DNA of 64,000 bases from Sinomonas gamaensis (GTDB lineage: Bacteria; Actinomycetota; Actinomycetes; Actinomycetales; Micrococcaceae), in the NCBI RefSeq assembly GCF_005876955.1, contig NZ_SSCL01000010.1, forward strand, positions 3,587-67,586, in the 5' to 3' direction. Each line of letters begins with the position of its first letter. Positions within the stretch are counted from its first letter, which is position 1. Below the pieces are notes generated by a model. That model was not told the origin of the DNA. It saw only the letters and a program-made list of their open reading frames with translations, and did not search any database. A program made the position numbers and the translations under genes. Positions 1 to 8,908 of this stretch are shown here, one piece after another.

Positions 1-87
1 CCTCGGCCGCGCCCGACCCTCCCCTGTCCCCCCCCCGGTGGGGGGGGCCCCCGCCCCGGGGGGCCCACCCCTCAATGGTGCACTGAA
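1..87. other. G/C homopolymer stretch at window edge
   Basis: The stretch is almost pure G/C, with long C and G runs facing each other across a short GGTG loop, so it can fold into a very stable hairpin just beyond the 3' end of the binding-protein gene. It could act as a terminator, but no T run follows. Runs like this also sit at assembly ends or error-prone reads. No coding sequence is supported. Confidence 0.4.
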
Positions 88-1767
88 TCAGCTCCCTGCG
101 GTCTTCAGGATGCTGTAGTCAACGGTGCTGTCGTACCGGTACGAGAGGTTCGCCAGATCCTTGCTGTATGCCTGGTTGGGCTGCTTGTAGAGGATCGGAA
201 GCTGGCTCGCGTCCTGGTTGATGTAGTCGTTCACCTTCTGCCAGTACGGAGCCGCCTGCTCGCTCGTGCCGGGTCCGGCTGCGATGGCCGACGCCATGAG
301 CGACTTCCACTGATCATTCGGGACGAACGCACCGCTGTTGCTCGGATCGCCCGGAAGGAAGAAGTTGTTCACGAACGAGGGCACCTGCACCTGCACACGG
401 TTGGCCACCAGCAGCGACTGGAACGTCTGCTTGAGGCGACCGGTCGCGAAATCCGCGGGGTTGAGCTGCTGGACGGTGACGTTGAATCCTGCCGCCTTCG
501 CGTAGGAACCGATCATGATGGCCGTGTCGACGATGTCGGGGACCGCGTTGGAAACCGAGAGCGTGACATCCACGTTGGTCTTCCCGGCCTTCGCGAGCAG
601 GTCCTTGGCCTTGTTCACGTCATAGGTGTAGGCAGGCTGCGTCGAGAGGCCGGGAACGCCCATGGTGGGGGTGAACCAGCCGGGGCTGGTCACCGCAAAG
701 CCTTCGTACACCTGGCTGATGATCTTGTCGTACGGGATCGCGTAGTTGAATGCCTGACGGACCAGCTTGTCGTCGAACGGCGCCTTGTTCTGGACGAGCG
801 AGATGTCGTCGAACTCGATGGGGTGCTCGACCGAGGGCTCCTGGACCTTGGGTGAGTCCTTGATCGACTTCAGGTCGCTCGGCGTCAATGCTTCGGCGAC
901 GTCCACGTTCCCAGAGGAGACGAGCTGGGCGCGGGTCCCGGAGTCAGGAACCACCTTCATGGTGATGCTGGTGAACTGCGGCTTCCCGACGGGGTAGTTC
1001 GGGTTCGCCTTCAGGACAAGCTGCTGGCCCTGGGTGACTGAGTCGACCATGTACGGCCCGTAGCCCCACCCGGTGTTCTGCGTCGCCCACTTCACGGCCC
1101 AGGGATCGTCCTTCGTGGCGTGCTTGAGCAGCTCGGTCTTGTCGTAGATGCGCCCGGTCTGGCCCGTGAAGATGGGAAGGAAGACGTTGTCGTTCCCGGC
1201 ATTGTGGAGATGGAACGCGATCGTGGAGTCGTCGATGACTTGGACCTGGTCCATGGAGTTGAAGTAATTCTTGATCTGGGTGAGCCCCACCCCATGGTCG
1301 CTGAGCTTGCGCTCCACCGACCAGCGGACGTCTTCGGCGGTGAAGGGATTGCCGGCCTGCGAGAGCACCCCCTTGCGAAGATGGAAGGTGTAAGTCTGAC
1401 CGTTGTCGCTGACCGTGTAGGGGTTGTCCTTCTCGGCGAGCGCCCCCTCGAAATGAGTGAAGTCAGTGATGACAACGCCATTCTTGGTTGTCGTCTTGTA
1501 GTTCAGCAGACCGATCTGAGTCTGCGACCACATGGTGTAGTTCTCATTCGACGCGGCGAAGGATCCGTCCAAGTCATAGCTCGTCGGCGTTGCCGCCACG
1601 GCCACGGTGATCGAGTTCTTGGCGGGGGCATTGCCGCCGGCCGTGGAGCCGTGGCTATTGCAGGCGCTCAAGACGATGGCCGCCGCCGCTCCCACGGCAA
1701 GAATCCCCAGCTTTTTCTTGTGACGCGCCGCCTTATTGTCAGGCACCCATTTCTTATCAGGCACCAT
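88..1767 (-). CDS. ABC transporter substrate-binding lipoprotein, family 5 (oligopeptide/dipeptide type)
   Basis: This is the extracytoplasmic solute receptor of the ABC transporter encoded just upstream. The N-terminus is basic, followed by a hydrophobic stretch ending in the lipobox LSAC (Cys about residue 36), so it should be lipid-anchored to the outer face of the membrane. The remaining 520 residues have the SBP_bac_5 layout, including FTAEDVRWSVER and a VRQAFNYAIPYDKI segment. I chose the ATG at 1767 because TAGGAGAG precedes it at good spacing; an in-frame GTG at 1785 would overlap the permease. It is the last gene of the operon, 10 bases after the permease. The ligand cannot be read from sequence: family 5 proteins bind peptides, opines, nickel or sugars. 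Confidence 0.93.
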   Translation of the reverse strand: MVPDKKWVPDNKAARHKKKLGILAVGAAAAIVLSACNSHGSTAGGNAPAKNSITVAVAATPTSYDLDGSFAASNENYTMWSQTQIGLLNYKTTTKNGVVITDFTHFEGALAEKDNPYTVSDNGQTYTFHLRKGVLSQAGNPFTAEDVRWSVERKLSDHGVGLTQIKNYFNSMDQVQVIDDSTIAFHLHNAGNDNVFLPIFTGQTGRIYDKTELLKHATKDDPWAVKWATQNTGWGYGPYMVDSVTQGQQLVLKANPNYPVGKPQFTSITMKVVPDSGTRAQLVSSGNVDVAEALTPSDLKSIKDSPKVQEPSVEHPIEFDDISLVQNKAPFDDKLVRQAFNYAIPYDKIISQVYEGFAVTSPGWFTPTMGVPGLSTQPAYTYDVNKAKDLLAKAGKTNVDVTLSVSNAVPDIVDTAIMIGSYAKAAGFNVTVQQLNPADFATGRLKQTFQSLLVANRVQVQVPSFVNNFFLPGDPSNSGAFVPNDQWKSLMASAIAAGPGTSEQAAPYWQKVNDYINQDASQLPILYKQPNQAYSKDLANLSYRYDSTVDYSILKTAGS

Positions 1768-1777
1768 TTCTCTCCTA

Positions 1778-2704
1778 TCAGGCACGACTATTCCTTTCCG
1801 TGCGGAACCGCTTCTTGACGTTGGCCGCCAAGTACGGCCAAACCTGTGGGATCGCCCGGGATGAATAGGCGATGGCGAGGACTGAAAGCGCCACGAAGAT
1901 GGCGGGGAAGATGGCCGGCCACCAGCGCCCGAGCATGAGCGACGAGAGCGCCGACGAGATCATGTAGCCCCACTCGGGCGTCGGCGCCTTCACGCCGACG
2001 CCGATGAAGCCGAGGCTCGCGAGGATGATCACGCAGTTGCCGAAGACGAGGGGCATGTTGCGCATCGCCGGCCCAATGGAATTCGGCACCACGTGGACGA
2101 GCGCGGACCGCAGCGGGCTCTCGCCGGCGAGCTTCGCCGCCTCGAGATACGCCTCGCGACGCACTCGAAGCACCTCGGCGCGGGTGAGCTTGATCGTCGC
2201 CTGGATCAGGCAGAGCGTAATGGCCACGATGAGCGCGAAATCCGAAGATCCCATGATGCCGACGACGACGATGCCCAGGATGATCGACGGAATCGCGATG
2301 AGGTAATCGCTGATCTGGTTCAGCAGACGCCCGATCCACCCCACAACCCCGCGGCTGCTCTCCGAGAGGCCGATGAAGGTCCCGATCAGGATCCCGCCAA
2401 TCGTGCTGCACAGCGCCACGATCACGCCGAACTGAACGGCGACCCGCGCACCGAAGATGGTGCGCGAGAACACATCCATCCCGACGGCATCCGTGCCGAA
2501 GAGATACGCGGCCGACGGCGGGAGCCGCGAGGCCGCGACGGTGGTCACGGGATCATACGGTGCGATGAGCGGCGCGAAGAGGGCGACGACGAGGATCGCC
2601 ACGAGCGGGAGGAACGCGAGCGTCACGCGCAACCAGCCGAAACGCTTGCGCGCAGGGCGCCTGGGGGGCGCTTGGACGGTCTTGGCGATGAGAGTCTCCG
2701 CCAT
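1778..2704 (-). CDS. ABC transporter permease, DppC/OppC type
   Basis: This is one of the two membrane subunits of a peptide-type importer. After a basic cytoplasmic N-terminus (PPRRPARKRFGW) comes the first membrane helix, then the OppC_N-like segment APYDPVTT. The binding-protein-dependent transport domain with several hydrophobic helices follows, including the EAA loop region EAAKLAGESPLRSALVHVVP that contacts the ATPases. At 308 residues it is normal for DppC. The ATG lies two bases after the stop of the partner permease, indicating translational coupling. Confidence 0.92.
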   Translation of the reverse strand: MAETLIAKTVQAPPRRPARKRFGWLRVTLAFLPLVAILVVALFAPLIAPYDPVTTVAASRLPPSAAYLFGTDAVGMDVFSRTIFGARVAVQFGVIVALCSTIGGILIGTFIGLSESSRGVVGWIGRLLNQISDYLIAIPSIILGIVVVGIMGSSDFALIVAITLCLIQATIKLTRAEVLRVRREAYLEAAKLAGESPLRSALVHVVPNSIGPAMRNMPLVFGNCVIILASLGFIGVGVKAPTPEWGYMISSALSSLMLGRWWPAIFPAIFVALSVLAIAYSSRAIPQVWPYLAANVKKRFRTERNSRA

Positions 2705-2706
2705 GA

Positions 2707-3750
2707 TCAGCTAGCCTCACTTTCGATGCCCGGCCGACGGCGGGGGTCGAGCCACATGTTCACGAGGTCGACGACGAGCATCGCGATCAGGCAGACGGCG
2801 ACGACGACGACGAGGAACCCCTGGAGCGCCGTGAAGTCCACGGATTGGACCGAGCGGACGCCGAGCGCGCCGATCCCGCCGAACCCGAAGAGGCTCTCGA
2901 TCGTGACGGCGCCGCCGATGAGAGAGCCGAAGAACAGCCCGAACACCACTACGACGCTGGACAGCGAGCGCCGGAACACGCTGAAGAAGATCCATTTCCG
3001 AGGCACACCGGCCGCCACTTGGAATCGGGTGGTCGGCTGGACTAGCTCGCGGTCGAGCCCTCCGATGTACTGGGTGAGGAGGTTCGGGGTGTAGGTCAGC
3101 ACCATCGCCGCAACGGGCATGATGTACTGCACGAGCGTCTCGCCGAACAAGTCGACATTCCCGGTCAGCAGCTCGTCGACGAGCGGGAAGCCCGTGATGA
3201 CGGGCAGGGTCCCGGACGAGACCCTTCCCAACGGTGCCGGCAGCCAGTCGAGGATCACATAGAAGATCACGATGAGGAAGATGGCGACGACGAACACCGG
3301 CACCGTGGTGGCGAAGGACGAATAGACCCGGATACTGGCCCGCAGCGCCCGGTTCGCGAACCGAAGGTAGAGGAACCCGAGGACGAGGCAGAGGACGAAC
3401 GCCCCGATCAGGCCCAGGACGATGAGCTCGATCGTGGAGGGAAGCCGGGAGAACACCTCGTCGATGACGGGGGCGCCGGTCACGAGCGAGTGGCCGAGAT
3501 CGCCTTGGAAGAGCCCGCCCCAGAACCTCAGCAGCTGATCCCACACGGTTCCATCGAGGCCCATCTGGGTCCGCACTGCGGCGATCGCCTCGGGAGATAC
3601 GGTCCCGGAGCGGGAGGAGATCGCCACGCTCACGGGGTCGCCCGGAAGCAGCCGGACGAGGAAGAACGCGATCGTGCCGAAGACGAAGATGTCGAGGGGA
3701 AGGCGTGCGAGCCGCAGCACCCACCACCTGTTCGCCCGATACCAGCTCAT
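2707..3750 (-). CDS. ABC transporter permease, DppB/OppB type
   Basis: This is the second membrane subunit of the peptide-type importer. It starts with a basic segment and a first helix ending FFLVRLLPGDPVS, the hallmark of DppB/OppB N-termini. A periplasmic region and five further helices follow, with a coupling loop near RFQVAAGVPRKWIFFSVFRRSL. The length of 347 residues fits the family. The start overlaps the stop of the upstream ATPase gene by four bases (ATGA), and the DppC-type gene follows directly. Confidence 0.92.
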   Translation of the reverse strand: MSWYRANRWWVLRLARLPLDIFVFGTIAFFLVRLLPGDPVSVAISSRSGTVSPEAIAAVRTQMGLDGTVWDQLLRFWGGLFQGDLGHSLVTGAPVIDEVFSRLPSTIELIVLGLIGAFVLCLVLGFLYLRFANRALRASIRVYSSFATTVPVFVVAIFLIVIFYVILDWLPAPLGRVSSGTLPVITGFPLVDELLTGNVDLFGETLVQYIMPVAAMVLTYTPNLLTQYIGGLDRELVQPTTRFQVAAGVPRKWIFFSVFRRSLSSVVVVFGLFFGSLIGGAVTIESLFGFGGIGALGVRSVQSVDFTALQGFLVVVVAVCLIAMLVVDLVNMWLDPRRRPGIESEAS

Positions 3751-4589
3751 AGCGCGGCCTCCCGCTGTTCAGGACCCGACTCGGGGCTCGATTCAGGGCT
3801 TGACGAATCCGCGTACGCCTCGAGCAGCTCCCGCGTATAGGGGTGCTGCGGCTCGTTCACGACGCGGTCCACTGCTCCCCGCTCGACCACTTCGCCGTGC
3901 CGCATCACCAGGAGTTCCGAGCTGATGAATGTCACCGCGGGAAGCCCGTGGGCCACGAACATGAGGCCCATCCGATGCCGTGCCACGTGCCGCTTGATGA
4001 GGTTGAGGACCGCGCCCTGCACCGAGACGTCGAGCGCGGACACCACTTCGTCGCAGATCAGGAGGCGGGGCTCGACGACGAGCGAACGGGCGAGCGCGAA
4101 GCGTTGCCGCTGGCCGCCGGACACCTGATGCGGATACCGGGAGTAGAGCGCCGGGTCGAGCGAGAGGTCCTCGGCGATCGCCTCGAGACGGTCGCGGATC
4201 TCGCTGCGGCTCTGGACGCCCCGCAGGATCCGCAGCGGCACCAAAACCGATTCGAAGAACGTCTGGCGCGGGTCGAACGACGTGGTGTCCTGGGCGACGT
4301 ATTGAACCTGCTGCCGGTAGGCGAGCCGGCTTGCGCGATTCGACAGCCAGTCCTCGACCGATCGGCCCTGATACGAGATCACCCCGCTTGTCGGGTGCTC
4401 GAGGCCCACGATCATGCGCGCAAGGGTCGACTTCCCCGAACCGGACTCCCCGATCACTCCAAGCTCGGAATGAGCGTCGAGCCTCAAGTCGACGGGCTGG
4501 ACGGCGGTGACTTTCCGGTGGCCGCGCCCGAAGTCCTTCCGGACCGCGGAAAGCGTCAGCTCGAAGTCTGTCCCATCCGAGGACGTCAT
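3747..4589 (-). CDS. ABC transporter ATP-binding protein, DppF/OppF type
   Basis: This nucleotide-binding subunit of the importer has Walker A GESGSGKST near residue 47, signature VSGGQRQR and Walker B LLICDEVVSALD. A C-terminal segment, NEPQHPYTRELLEAY, is typical of the oligopeptide ATPase extension. An open frame extends upstream, but it is only read-through of the neighbouring gene. The ATG at 4589 overlaps the stop of the previous ATPase by four bases and gives the usual length (280 residues). It pairs with the DppD-type subunit. Confidence 0.92.
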   Translation of the reverse strand: MTSSDGTDFELTLSAVRKDFGRGHRKVTAVQPVDLRLDAHSELGVIGESGSGKSTLARMIVGLEHPTSGVISYQGRSVEDWLSNRASRLAYRQQVQYVAQDTTSFDPRQTFFESVLVPLRILRGVQSRSEIRDRLEAIAEDLSLDPALYSRYPHQVSGGQRQRFALARSLVVEPRLLICDEVVSALDVSVQGAVLNLIKRHVARHRMGLMFVAHGLPAVTFISSELLVMRHGEVVERGAVDRVVNEPQHPYTRELLEAYADSSSPESSPESGPEQREAAL

Positions 4590-5461
4590 GACGCTGCCCT
4601 CTCGATGCTGCGGGCGAGAGTCGGCAGGAACTCCTTGTCGTAGTCCTGAAGGCGCGGAACGCAGTCGAGCAGAGCCCGTGTATAGGGCGAGCGCTCCGCG
4701 CTCGTCACGCTGTCGGTGCTGCACAGGTCCTGAACCTCGCCGTTGTAGAGCACGAGCATCCGATCCGTGTACTTGCGAGCCAGATCGATGTCGTGGGTGA
4801 TGACGATGACGGCCGTTCCGAGCTCGACGGCCAGCGAGAGCACGAGGTCCATGATCCTTCGGCTGACGACGATGTCGAGCGCCGACGTGGGCTCGTCCGC
4901 GATGAGCACCGCCGGCTTGCTGCACATGGCGAGAGCGATCATGACGCGCTGCCGCATCCCGCCGGAGAGCTCGTACGGATGGAGCTTGAGGACGCGTTCT
5001 GGATTCGGAATGCCGACCTTCTCGATCCATTCGATCGACTCGGCCCGGATCTCCGACCTGCGAACGCCGCGCTTTCCCAGAACCGAGCGGAACTGGTGCG
5101 CGATGGTCGCGACGGGGTCGAGCGACGTCATCGCGTCCTGGAAGATCATCGAGACGCCCTCGTGCCGGACAGGAATGACACTCCTGCTCGCGCTCATGTC
5201 CACTGGCCGGCCTGCCACCCGGGCCACGCCGTAATCGACTTGGGCCGTTTCATGGGGAAGCAGGCCGGCGATGGCCATCGCCAGAGTTGTCTTGCCCGAA
5301 CCCGATTCGCCGACGACGGCCAGACGCTCGGAACGCTTCAAGGCGAAGGAAACGTTGGAGACCGCGGGGACGAGCCCGAACTCGGTTCGGTAGGCGACCG
5401 CGAAGCGCTCAACCGCGATCGCCTCATCGGCGCGCTCCAGCGGTTTCGCAAGACGACTCAC
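4586..5461 (-). CDS. ABC transporter ATP-binding protein, DppD/OppD type
   Basis: This is the first gene of the five-gene importer operon. Walker A is GESGSGKTT near residue 51, the signature LSGGMRQR, and Walker B AVLIADEPTSALD, followed by switch His in VITHDIDLARK. The C-terminus has RSPYTRALLDCVPRL, the OppD-type tail. The start is GTG preceded by GAGAGGAC. Operon order is ATPase, ATPase, DppB, DppC, binding protein. An inverted repeat sits just upstream (5465-5482). Confidence 0.92.
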   Translation of the reverse strand: MSRLAKPLERADEAIAVERFAVAYRTEFGLVPAVSNVSFALKRSERLAVVGESGSGKTTLAMAIAGLLPHETAQVDYGVARVAGRPVDMSASRSVIPVRHEGVSMIFQDAMTSLDPVATIAHQFRSVLGKRGVRRSEIRAESIEWIEKVGIPNPERVLKLHPYELSGGMRQRVMIALAMCSKPAVLIADEPTSALDIVVSRRIMDLVLSLAVELGTAVIVITHDIDLARKYTDRMLVLYNGEVQDLCSTDSVTSAERSPYTRALLDCVPRLQDYDKEFLPTLARSIERAAS

Positions 5462-5464
5462 GGG

Positions 5465-5482
5465 ACTGTCCTCTCTGACAGT
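5465..5482. promoter_or_regulatory. Inverted repeat upstream of the ABC operon
   Basis: ACTGTC, six bases, GACAGT forms a perfect 6-bp inverted repeat three bases upstream of the first ATPase gene, in the 52-base gap after the MHS transporter. It could be an operator or a weak attenuator hairpin over the ribosome binding site. No T run follows, so full termination is unlikely. Confidence 0.3.
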
Positions 5483-5513
5483 GTGCGAAGAAACTCTGAC
5501 TCAGGCAGCCGAC

Positions 5514-6830
5514 TCACTCAGGCAGCGGCTCGAAGGCCGTCTCGCGGATCTTCAGCGCCGTGATGCACGCGACGGCGGAGGTGATGACGAGGTACGCGGC
5601 GGGAACCCAGATGCTTCCCGTGACTCCGATGAGGAACGAGATGAGCGCGGGGGCTGCACCGCCGAAGATTGCCGTGCCGATGTTGTAGCCGAAGCCGTAC
5701 GCGGCGGTCCGGATGCGGGTCGGGAAGAGCTCGGTCATGGCGGTCTGAACGACGCCGAAGGTCCCCGAGAAGATCACGGACATGAGCACGACGCCCAGCA
5801 GCGCGAGCATCATCGAACCCTGAGTGAGCAGGTAGTAGCAGGGGAACCCGCCGATGACCATGAGCGCCGAGGAGCCTGCTAGGAGGGGCCTGCGGCCGAA
5901 GCGGTCCGAGAGGCGGCCGGCCATGAGCGAGGTGACCGAGCCGACGAGGAGCGCCACACCCGTCACCACGAGGCCTTGGACTGCCGAGAACTTGAGCTGC
6001 GACGTCATGAAGCTCGGCATGTAGATGAAGAGGATGAAGTAGCCGGAGCTGTTGAACAGCGGGAGCAGGATCGTCATGAGCATGCCGCGGCGGGCGCTCT
6101 TGCTGGCGAAAGCCTCGCGGAGCGGGTTCCGGACCACGAGGCCGTCAGACTCGACCTTCTCGAACTCGGGCGACTCGCCCGCGCTGAAGCGGACCCAGAG
6201 CGCCGCGAGGCCCATCGGGAAGGCGACGAGGAACGGGAGGCGCCAGCCCCAGTCGGCCATGGCGGCGTTGCCGAGGGCCGAGGTCAGGGCGGCTGCGAAG
6301 AGCGTGCCGAACATCATGGCAATGAACGTCGCGGCGTTCGCGTAGCTGACCACCTGGCCGCGCTTGTTCTGCGGAGCGTTCTCGGAGAGGTACGAGTTGC
6401 CGTTTCCGGTCTCCGCACCCATCGAGAAGCCCTGGACGAAGCGGAGGACCACCAGCAGGATGGGCGATGCCACGCCGATCGCGGCGGCGCTCGGGAGGAC
6501 GCCGATGAGGCCGGTCGCGACGCTCATCGTCGTCACAAGGAAGATGAGGACGGCACGGCGGCCGATCTTGTCGCCCCAGTAGCCGCCCACAGCGGCGCCA
6601 AGCGGGCGGATGAAGAACGGGATGCCGAAGGCGACGAGCGCGAGCAGCATGGCGGTCGACGGGTCGCTGCTGGGGAAGAAGACGACGGCGAGCGTGCCCG
6701 CCAGAAAACCGTAGATGGCGTTGTCGTACAGCTCGACGAAAATCCCGGACAGGCCGGCGATCACCGATTTGGCGCTGATCGAGCGCGTTTCAATGCGCTC
6801 GGAAACCAGCGTTTCCCGTGTTTGGGACAT
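5514..6830 (-). CDS. MFS transporter, metabolite:H+ symporter (MHS) type
   Basis: This is a 12-helix secondary importer of the MHS group, which takes up organic acids, proline/betaine, shikimate or alpha-ketoglutarate by proton symport. The motif RPLGAAVGGYWGDKIGRRAVL between helices 2 and 3 and a second GRLSDRFGRRPL mid-protein are typical. The ATG at 6830 is preceded by GAGGAGTG at normal spacing and gives 438 residues; a longer frame upstream lacks such a site. It lies downstream of the dehydrogenase cluster but behind a strong hairpin, so it probably has its own promoter. Substrate unknown; a sugar acid or carboxylate would suit the neighbours. Confidence 0.88.
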   Translation of the reverse strand: MSQTRETLVSERIETRSISAKSVIAGLSGIFVELYDNAIYGFLAGTLAVVFFPSSDPSTAMLLALVAFGIPFFIRPLGAAVGGYWGDKIGRRAVLIFLVTTMSVATGLIGVLPSAAAIGVASPILLVVLRFVQGFSMGAETGNGNSYLSENAPQNKRGQVVSYANAATFIAMMFGTLFAAALTSALGNAAMADWGWRLPFLVAFPMGLAALWVRFSAGESPEFEKVESDGLVVRNPLREAFASKSARRGMLMTILLPLFNSSGYFILFIYMPSFMTSQLKFSAVQGLVVTGVALLVGSVTSLMAGRLSDRFGRRPLLAGSSALMVIGGFPCYYLLTQGSMMLALLGVVLMSVIFSGTFGVVQTAMTELFPTRIRTAAYGFGYNIGTAIFGGAAPALISFLIGVTGSIWVPAAYLVITSAVACITALKIRETAFEPLPE

Positions 6831-7024
6831 GGAGCACTCCTCAGATGGGGATGGTGGGGCCGTCCGCCCGTTTTGATTCAGGGGGACAGAAATAAGTATT
6901 GTGAGGCACTTCACGCTGGATCAAGACCGGTTCGATAGATAGCCGTTTCACATGGGACCCAATGAAATCCTTATGTCGCTTCTCGTAGACTGGCCGATCC
7001 GCGTGATTTCTGGGCAGAAGCAGC

Positions 7025-7063
7025 GAGGGGCGACCCCGCGCAGGCATCGCGGCGTCGCCCCTC
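7025..7063. terminator. Hairpin between the dehydrogenase cluster and the MHS transporter
   Basis: A perfect 10-bp stem GAGGGGCGAC/GTCGCCCCTC encloses a further CCGCG/CGCGG pairing. It lies 39 bases past the stop of the minus-strand dehydrogenase gene. The T-rich tract lies on the plus-strand side (7069-7082), so classical U-tract termination for the minus-strand gene is not clear. It still marks the operon boundary. Confidence 0.55.
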
Positions 7064-7101
7064 GGCGTTATTCGATTTTTATCTTCGAGCCGGAGGGCGG
7101 A

Positions 7102-8142
7102 CTATTTCTCCGGGTCCTCAGAAATGTTGATCAGCACTTTCGACGAGCGTGATGAATCCGCTGCGCACGCAAATGCCTCCTTCGCCTCGTCGATCCCGAA
7201 CACCTGGGTGATCACTGCCTCCGCGCGGGGGTCAGCGGCCAGCAGGGCCACCGCGGCGTCGAGCTCGACGTCGAAGCGCTGCGATCCGAAGAGGGTGACC
7301 TCCTTGGCGATGAGCCCCGCCATGGGAATGGGAAGGGGTCCCGCCGGGAGCATGCCGAGCTGGAGGACCGAACCTCCCGGTCGCACGGCGTCGAGGGCGG
7401 CCACGAGCGACGGCACCACTCCCGCGGCCTCGACAACAACGTCGAAACTGCCCGGCTCGAGCCGCTCCCCCGCACCCAAGCGGACAACGTCGTCGGCCCC
7501 CACCTCGCGCGCGACCTCGAGGGGAAGCCCCTGGAGGTCCGCGGCCACGACGCGACCCGCGCCGGCAGCCCGGAGTGCGATGATCGCGAGGCAGCCGATG
7601 GGCCCGGCACCGCTCACGAGGACGTTCGCGCCCCGGACCCGCTCACCGAGTCGGCCGATGCCGTGCAGGGCGACGGCGAGCGGCTCGGAGAGGGCGGCGC
7701 GCCGAAGGGGCAGGCTGTCCGGCAACTCGCGGAGCTGCTCAGGGGTGACCTCGAGGAACTCCACAAAGCCGCCCTGGGTGTGGGGATCGGTCGAGGCGCT
7801 GCCCAGGTAGCTGCCACCGGGAGTGAGGTTGAAGCCCGCCCCGTGCACGCCGCCCGGGAGAGGCGTGGGACGGGCGGGATGGATCGCCACCTTCGCTCCA
7901 ACACCGAGGCTCGTTTCCGCCGCGGGGCCGATGTCGTGCACCACGCCAACCACTTCGTGCCCGAGGGTCAGCGGCGTCTTGATGACGTAGGCTCCGTTGC
8001 GCCCCTCCTTCGCATAGTGGAGGTCCGAGCCGCAGATCCCGCCGTAGACCACGCGCACGAGGACGCGGTCCGGCGAGACGACGACGGGTTCGACGGGCTC
8101 GACCCGAAGATCCCCTTCCCCGTGGGCGATAACAGCTTTCAT
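7102..8142 (-). CDS. Zinc-type MDR dehydrogenase, L-idonate 5-dehydrogenase/sorbitol dehydrogenase-like
   Basis: This is an NAD(P)-dependent polyol or sugar-acid dehydrogenase. Catalytic zinc ligands are visible in GGICGSDLHY and LTLGHEVVG, and the Rossmann motif is VSGAGPIGCLA. The family's four-cysteine structural-zinc loop is absent; the corresponding region reads through HPARPTPLPGGVHG without Cys. A close paralogue with the same loop lies at 22782-23834. It is the last gene of the GntR-controlled cluster, 31 bases after an SDR, so sugar-acid oxidation is the likely role. Exact substrate not determinable. Confidence 0.85.
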   Translation of the reverse strand: MKAVIAHGEGDLRVEPVEPVVVSPDRVLVRVVYGGICGSDLHYAKEGRNGAYVIKTPLTLGHEVVGVVHDIGPAAETSLGVGAKVAIHPARPTPLPGGVHGAGFNLTPGGSYLGSASTDPHTQGGFVEFLEVTPEQLRELPDSLPLRRAALSEPLAVALHGIGRLGERVRGANVLVSGAGPIGCLAIIALRAAGAGRVVAADLQGLPLEVAREVGADDVVRLGAGERLEPGSFDVVVEAAGVVPSLVAALDAVRPGGSVLQLGMLPAGPLPIPMAGLIAKEVTLFGSQRFDVELDAAVALLAADPRAEAVITQVFGIDEAKEAFACAADSSRSSKVLINISEDPEK

Positions 8143-8173
8143 GATTCAGCTTCTTTCTCTCGAGGCCAGATTC

Positions 8174-8908
8174 TCAGCGCGACAGGTAGCCGCCGTCGAC
8201 GGGCAGCACCACACCATGGACGTAACGCGCGGCCCCCGAGGCGAGGAACAGCGCCGCCCCGGCGATGTCTTCGGGCCGCCCCCACCGACCGGCGGGGATG
8301 CGCTCACGGATCTGGCGCTCCCGCGTCTCGTTGGCGAGGAGGGCGACGTTCATTTCGGTGTCGATGAAACCCGGGGCAATCGCATTGACGTTGACGCCGC
8401 GGGGGGCCCATTCGTTCGCAATCGACTTGGTGAGCTGGCCCACCGCACCCTTGGATGCTGCGTAGGCCGAGGCCGTGAAGCCCCCGAAGAAGCACAGCAT
8501 CGACGCCATGTTGATCACGGTTCCCTCGCCCCGATCGAGCATGGGCCGGCCGAAGATCTGGATGAGCTCCATGACGGTGCGGAGATTGATCTGCAGCACC
8601 TGATCCCAGTCATTTCCGGGGAATTCCTCGAACTTATGCCGGATATTGATTCCCGCATTGTTCACGAGGATATCCACCTGATCGCTTTCCAGAATTGCCT
8701 GCGCCGCGTCGGCCAATTCGCCGGGGTTGGCCAGATTTGCCGTGACGTCGCGATAGCGCTCGTGGGCGATGCCCGCCGGCCGCCGCTGGATGCCGATCAC
8801 CTCAGCGCCGTTCTGCAGGTAGAGTTCGGCGATGGCGCGGCCGATCCCCGAGCTGGTTCCGGTGACGACGGCGGTCTGCCCCGTGAGATCTGCGTTGAAG
8901 TCAGGCAA
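8174..8908 (-). CDS. SDR oxidoreductase, gluconate 5-dehydrogenase/KduD-like
   Basis: This is a classical short-chain dehydrogenase with cofactor motif TGTSSGIG, NNAG, the catalytic Ser before YAASKG, and a C-terminal DGGY as in KduD and gluconate 5-dehydrogenases. It lacks the acidic residue after beta-2 typical of strict NAD users (IGIQRR there), so NADP use is possible. The start is TTG at 8908, eight bases inside the preceding gene, with GGAGGG seven bases upstream; no ATG gives a full beta-1 strand. It sits between another SDR and the idonate-type dehydrogenase. Confidence 0.82.
   Translation of the reverse strand: MPDFNADLTGQTAVVTGTSSGIGRAIAELYLQNGAEVIGIQRRPAGIAHERYRDVTANLANPGELADAAQAILESDQVDILVNNAGINIRHKFEEFPGNDWDQVLQINLRTVMELIQIFGRPMLDRGEGTVINMASMLCFFGGFTASAYAASKGAVGQLTKSIANEWAPRGVNVNAIAPGFIDTEMNVALLANETRERQIRERIPAGRWGRPEDIAGAALFLASGAARYVHGVVLPVDGGYLSR

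Noticed and set aside
2093-3094. 333-codon plus-strand frame across the permease genes
   Set aside because: It spans two genuine minus-strand permeases and has Arg/Asp-rich shadow composition.
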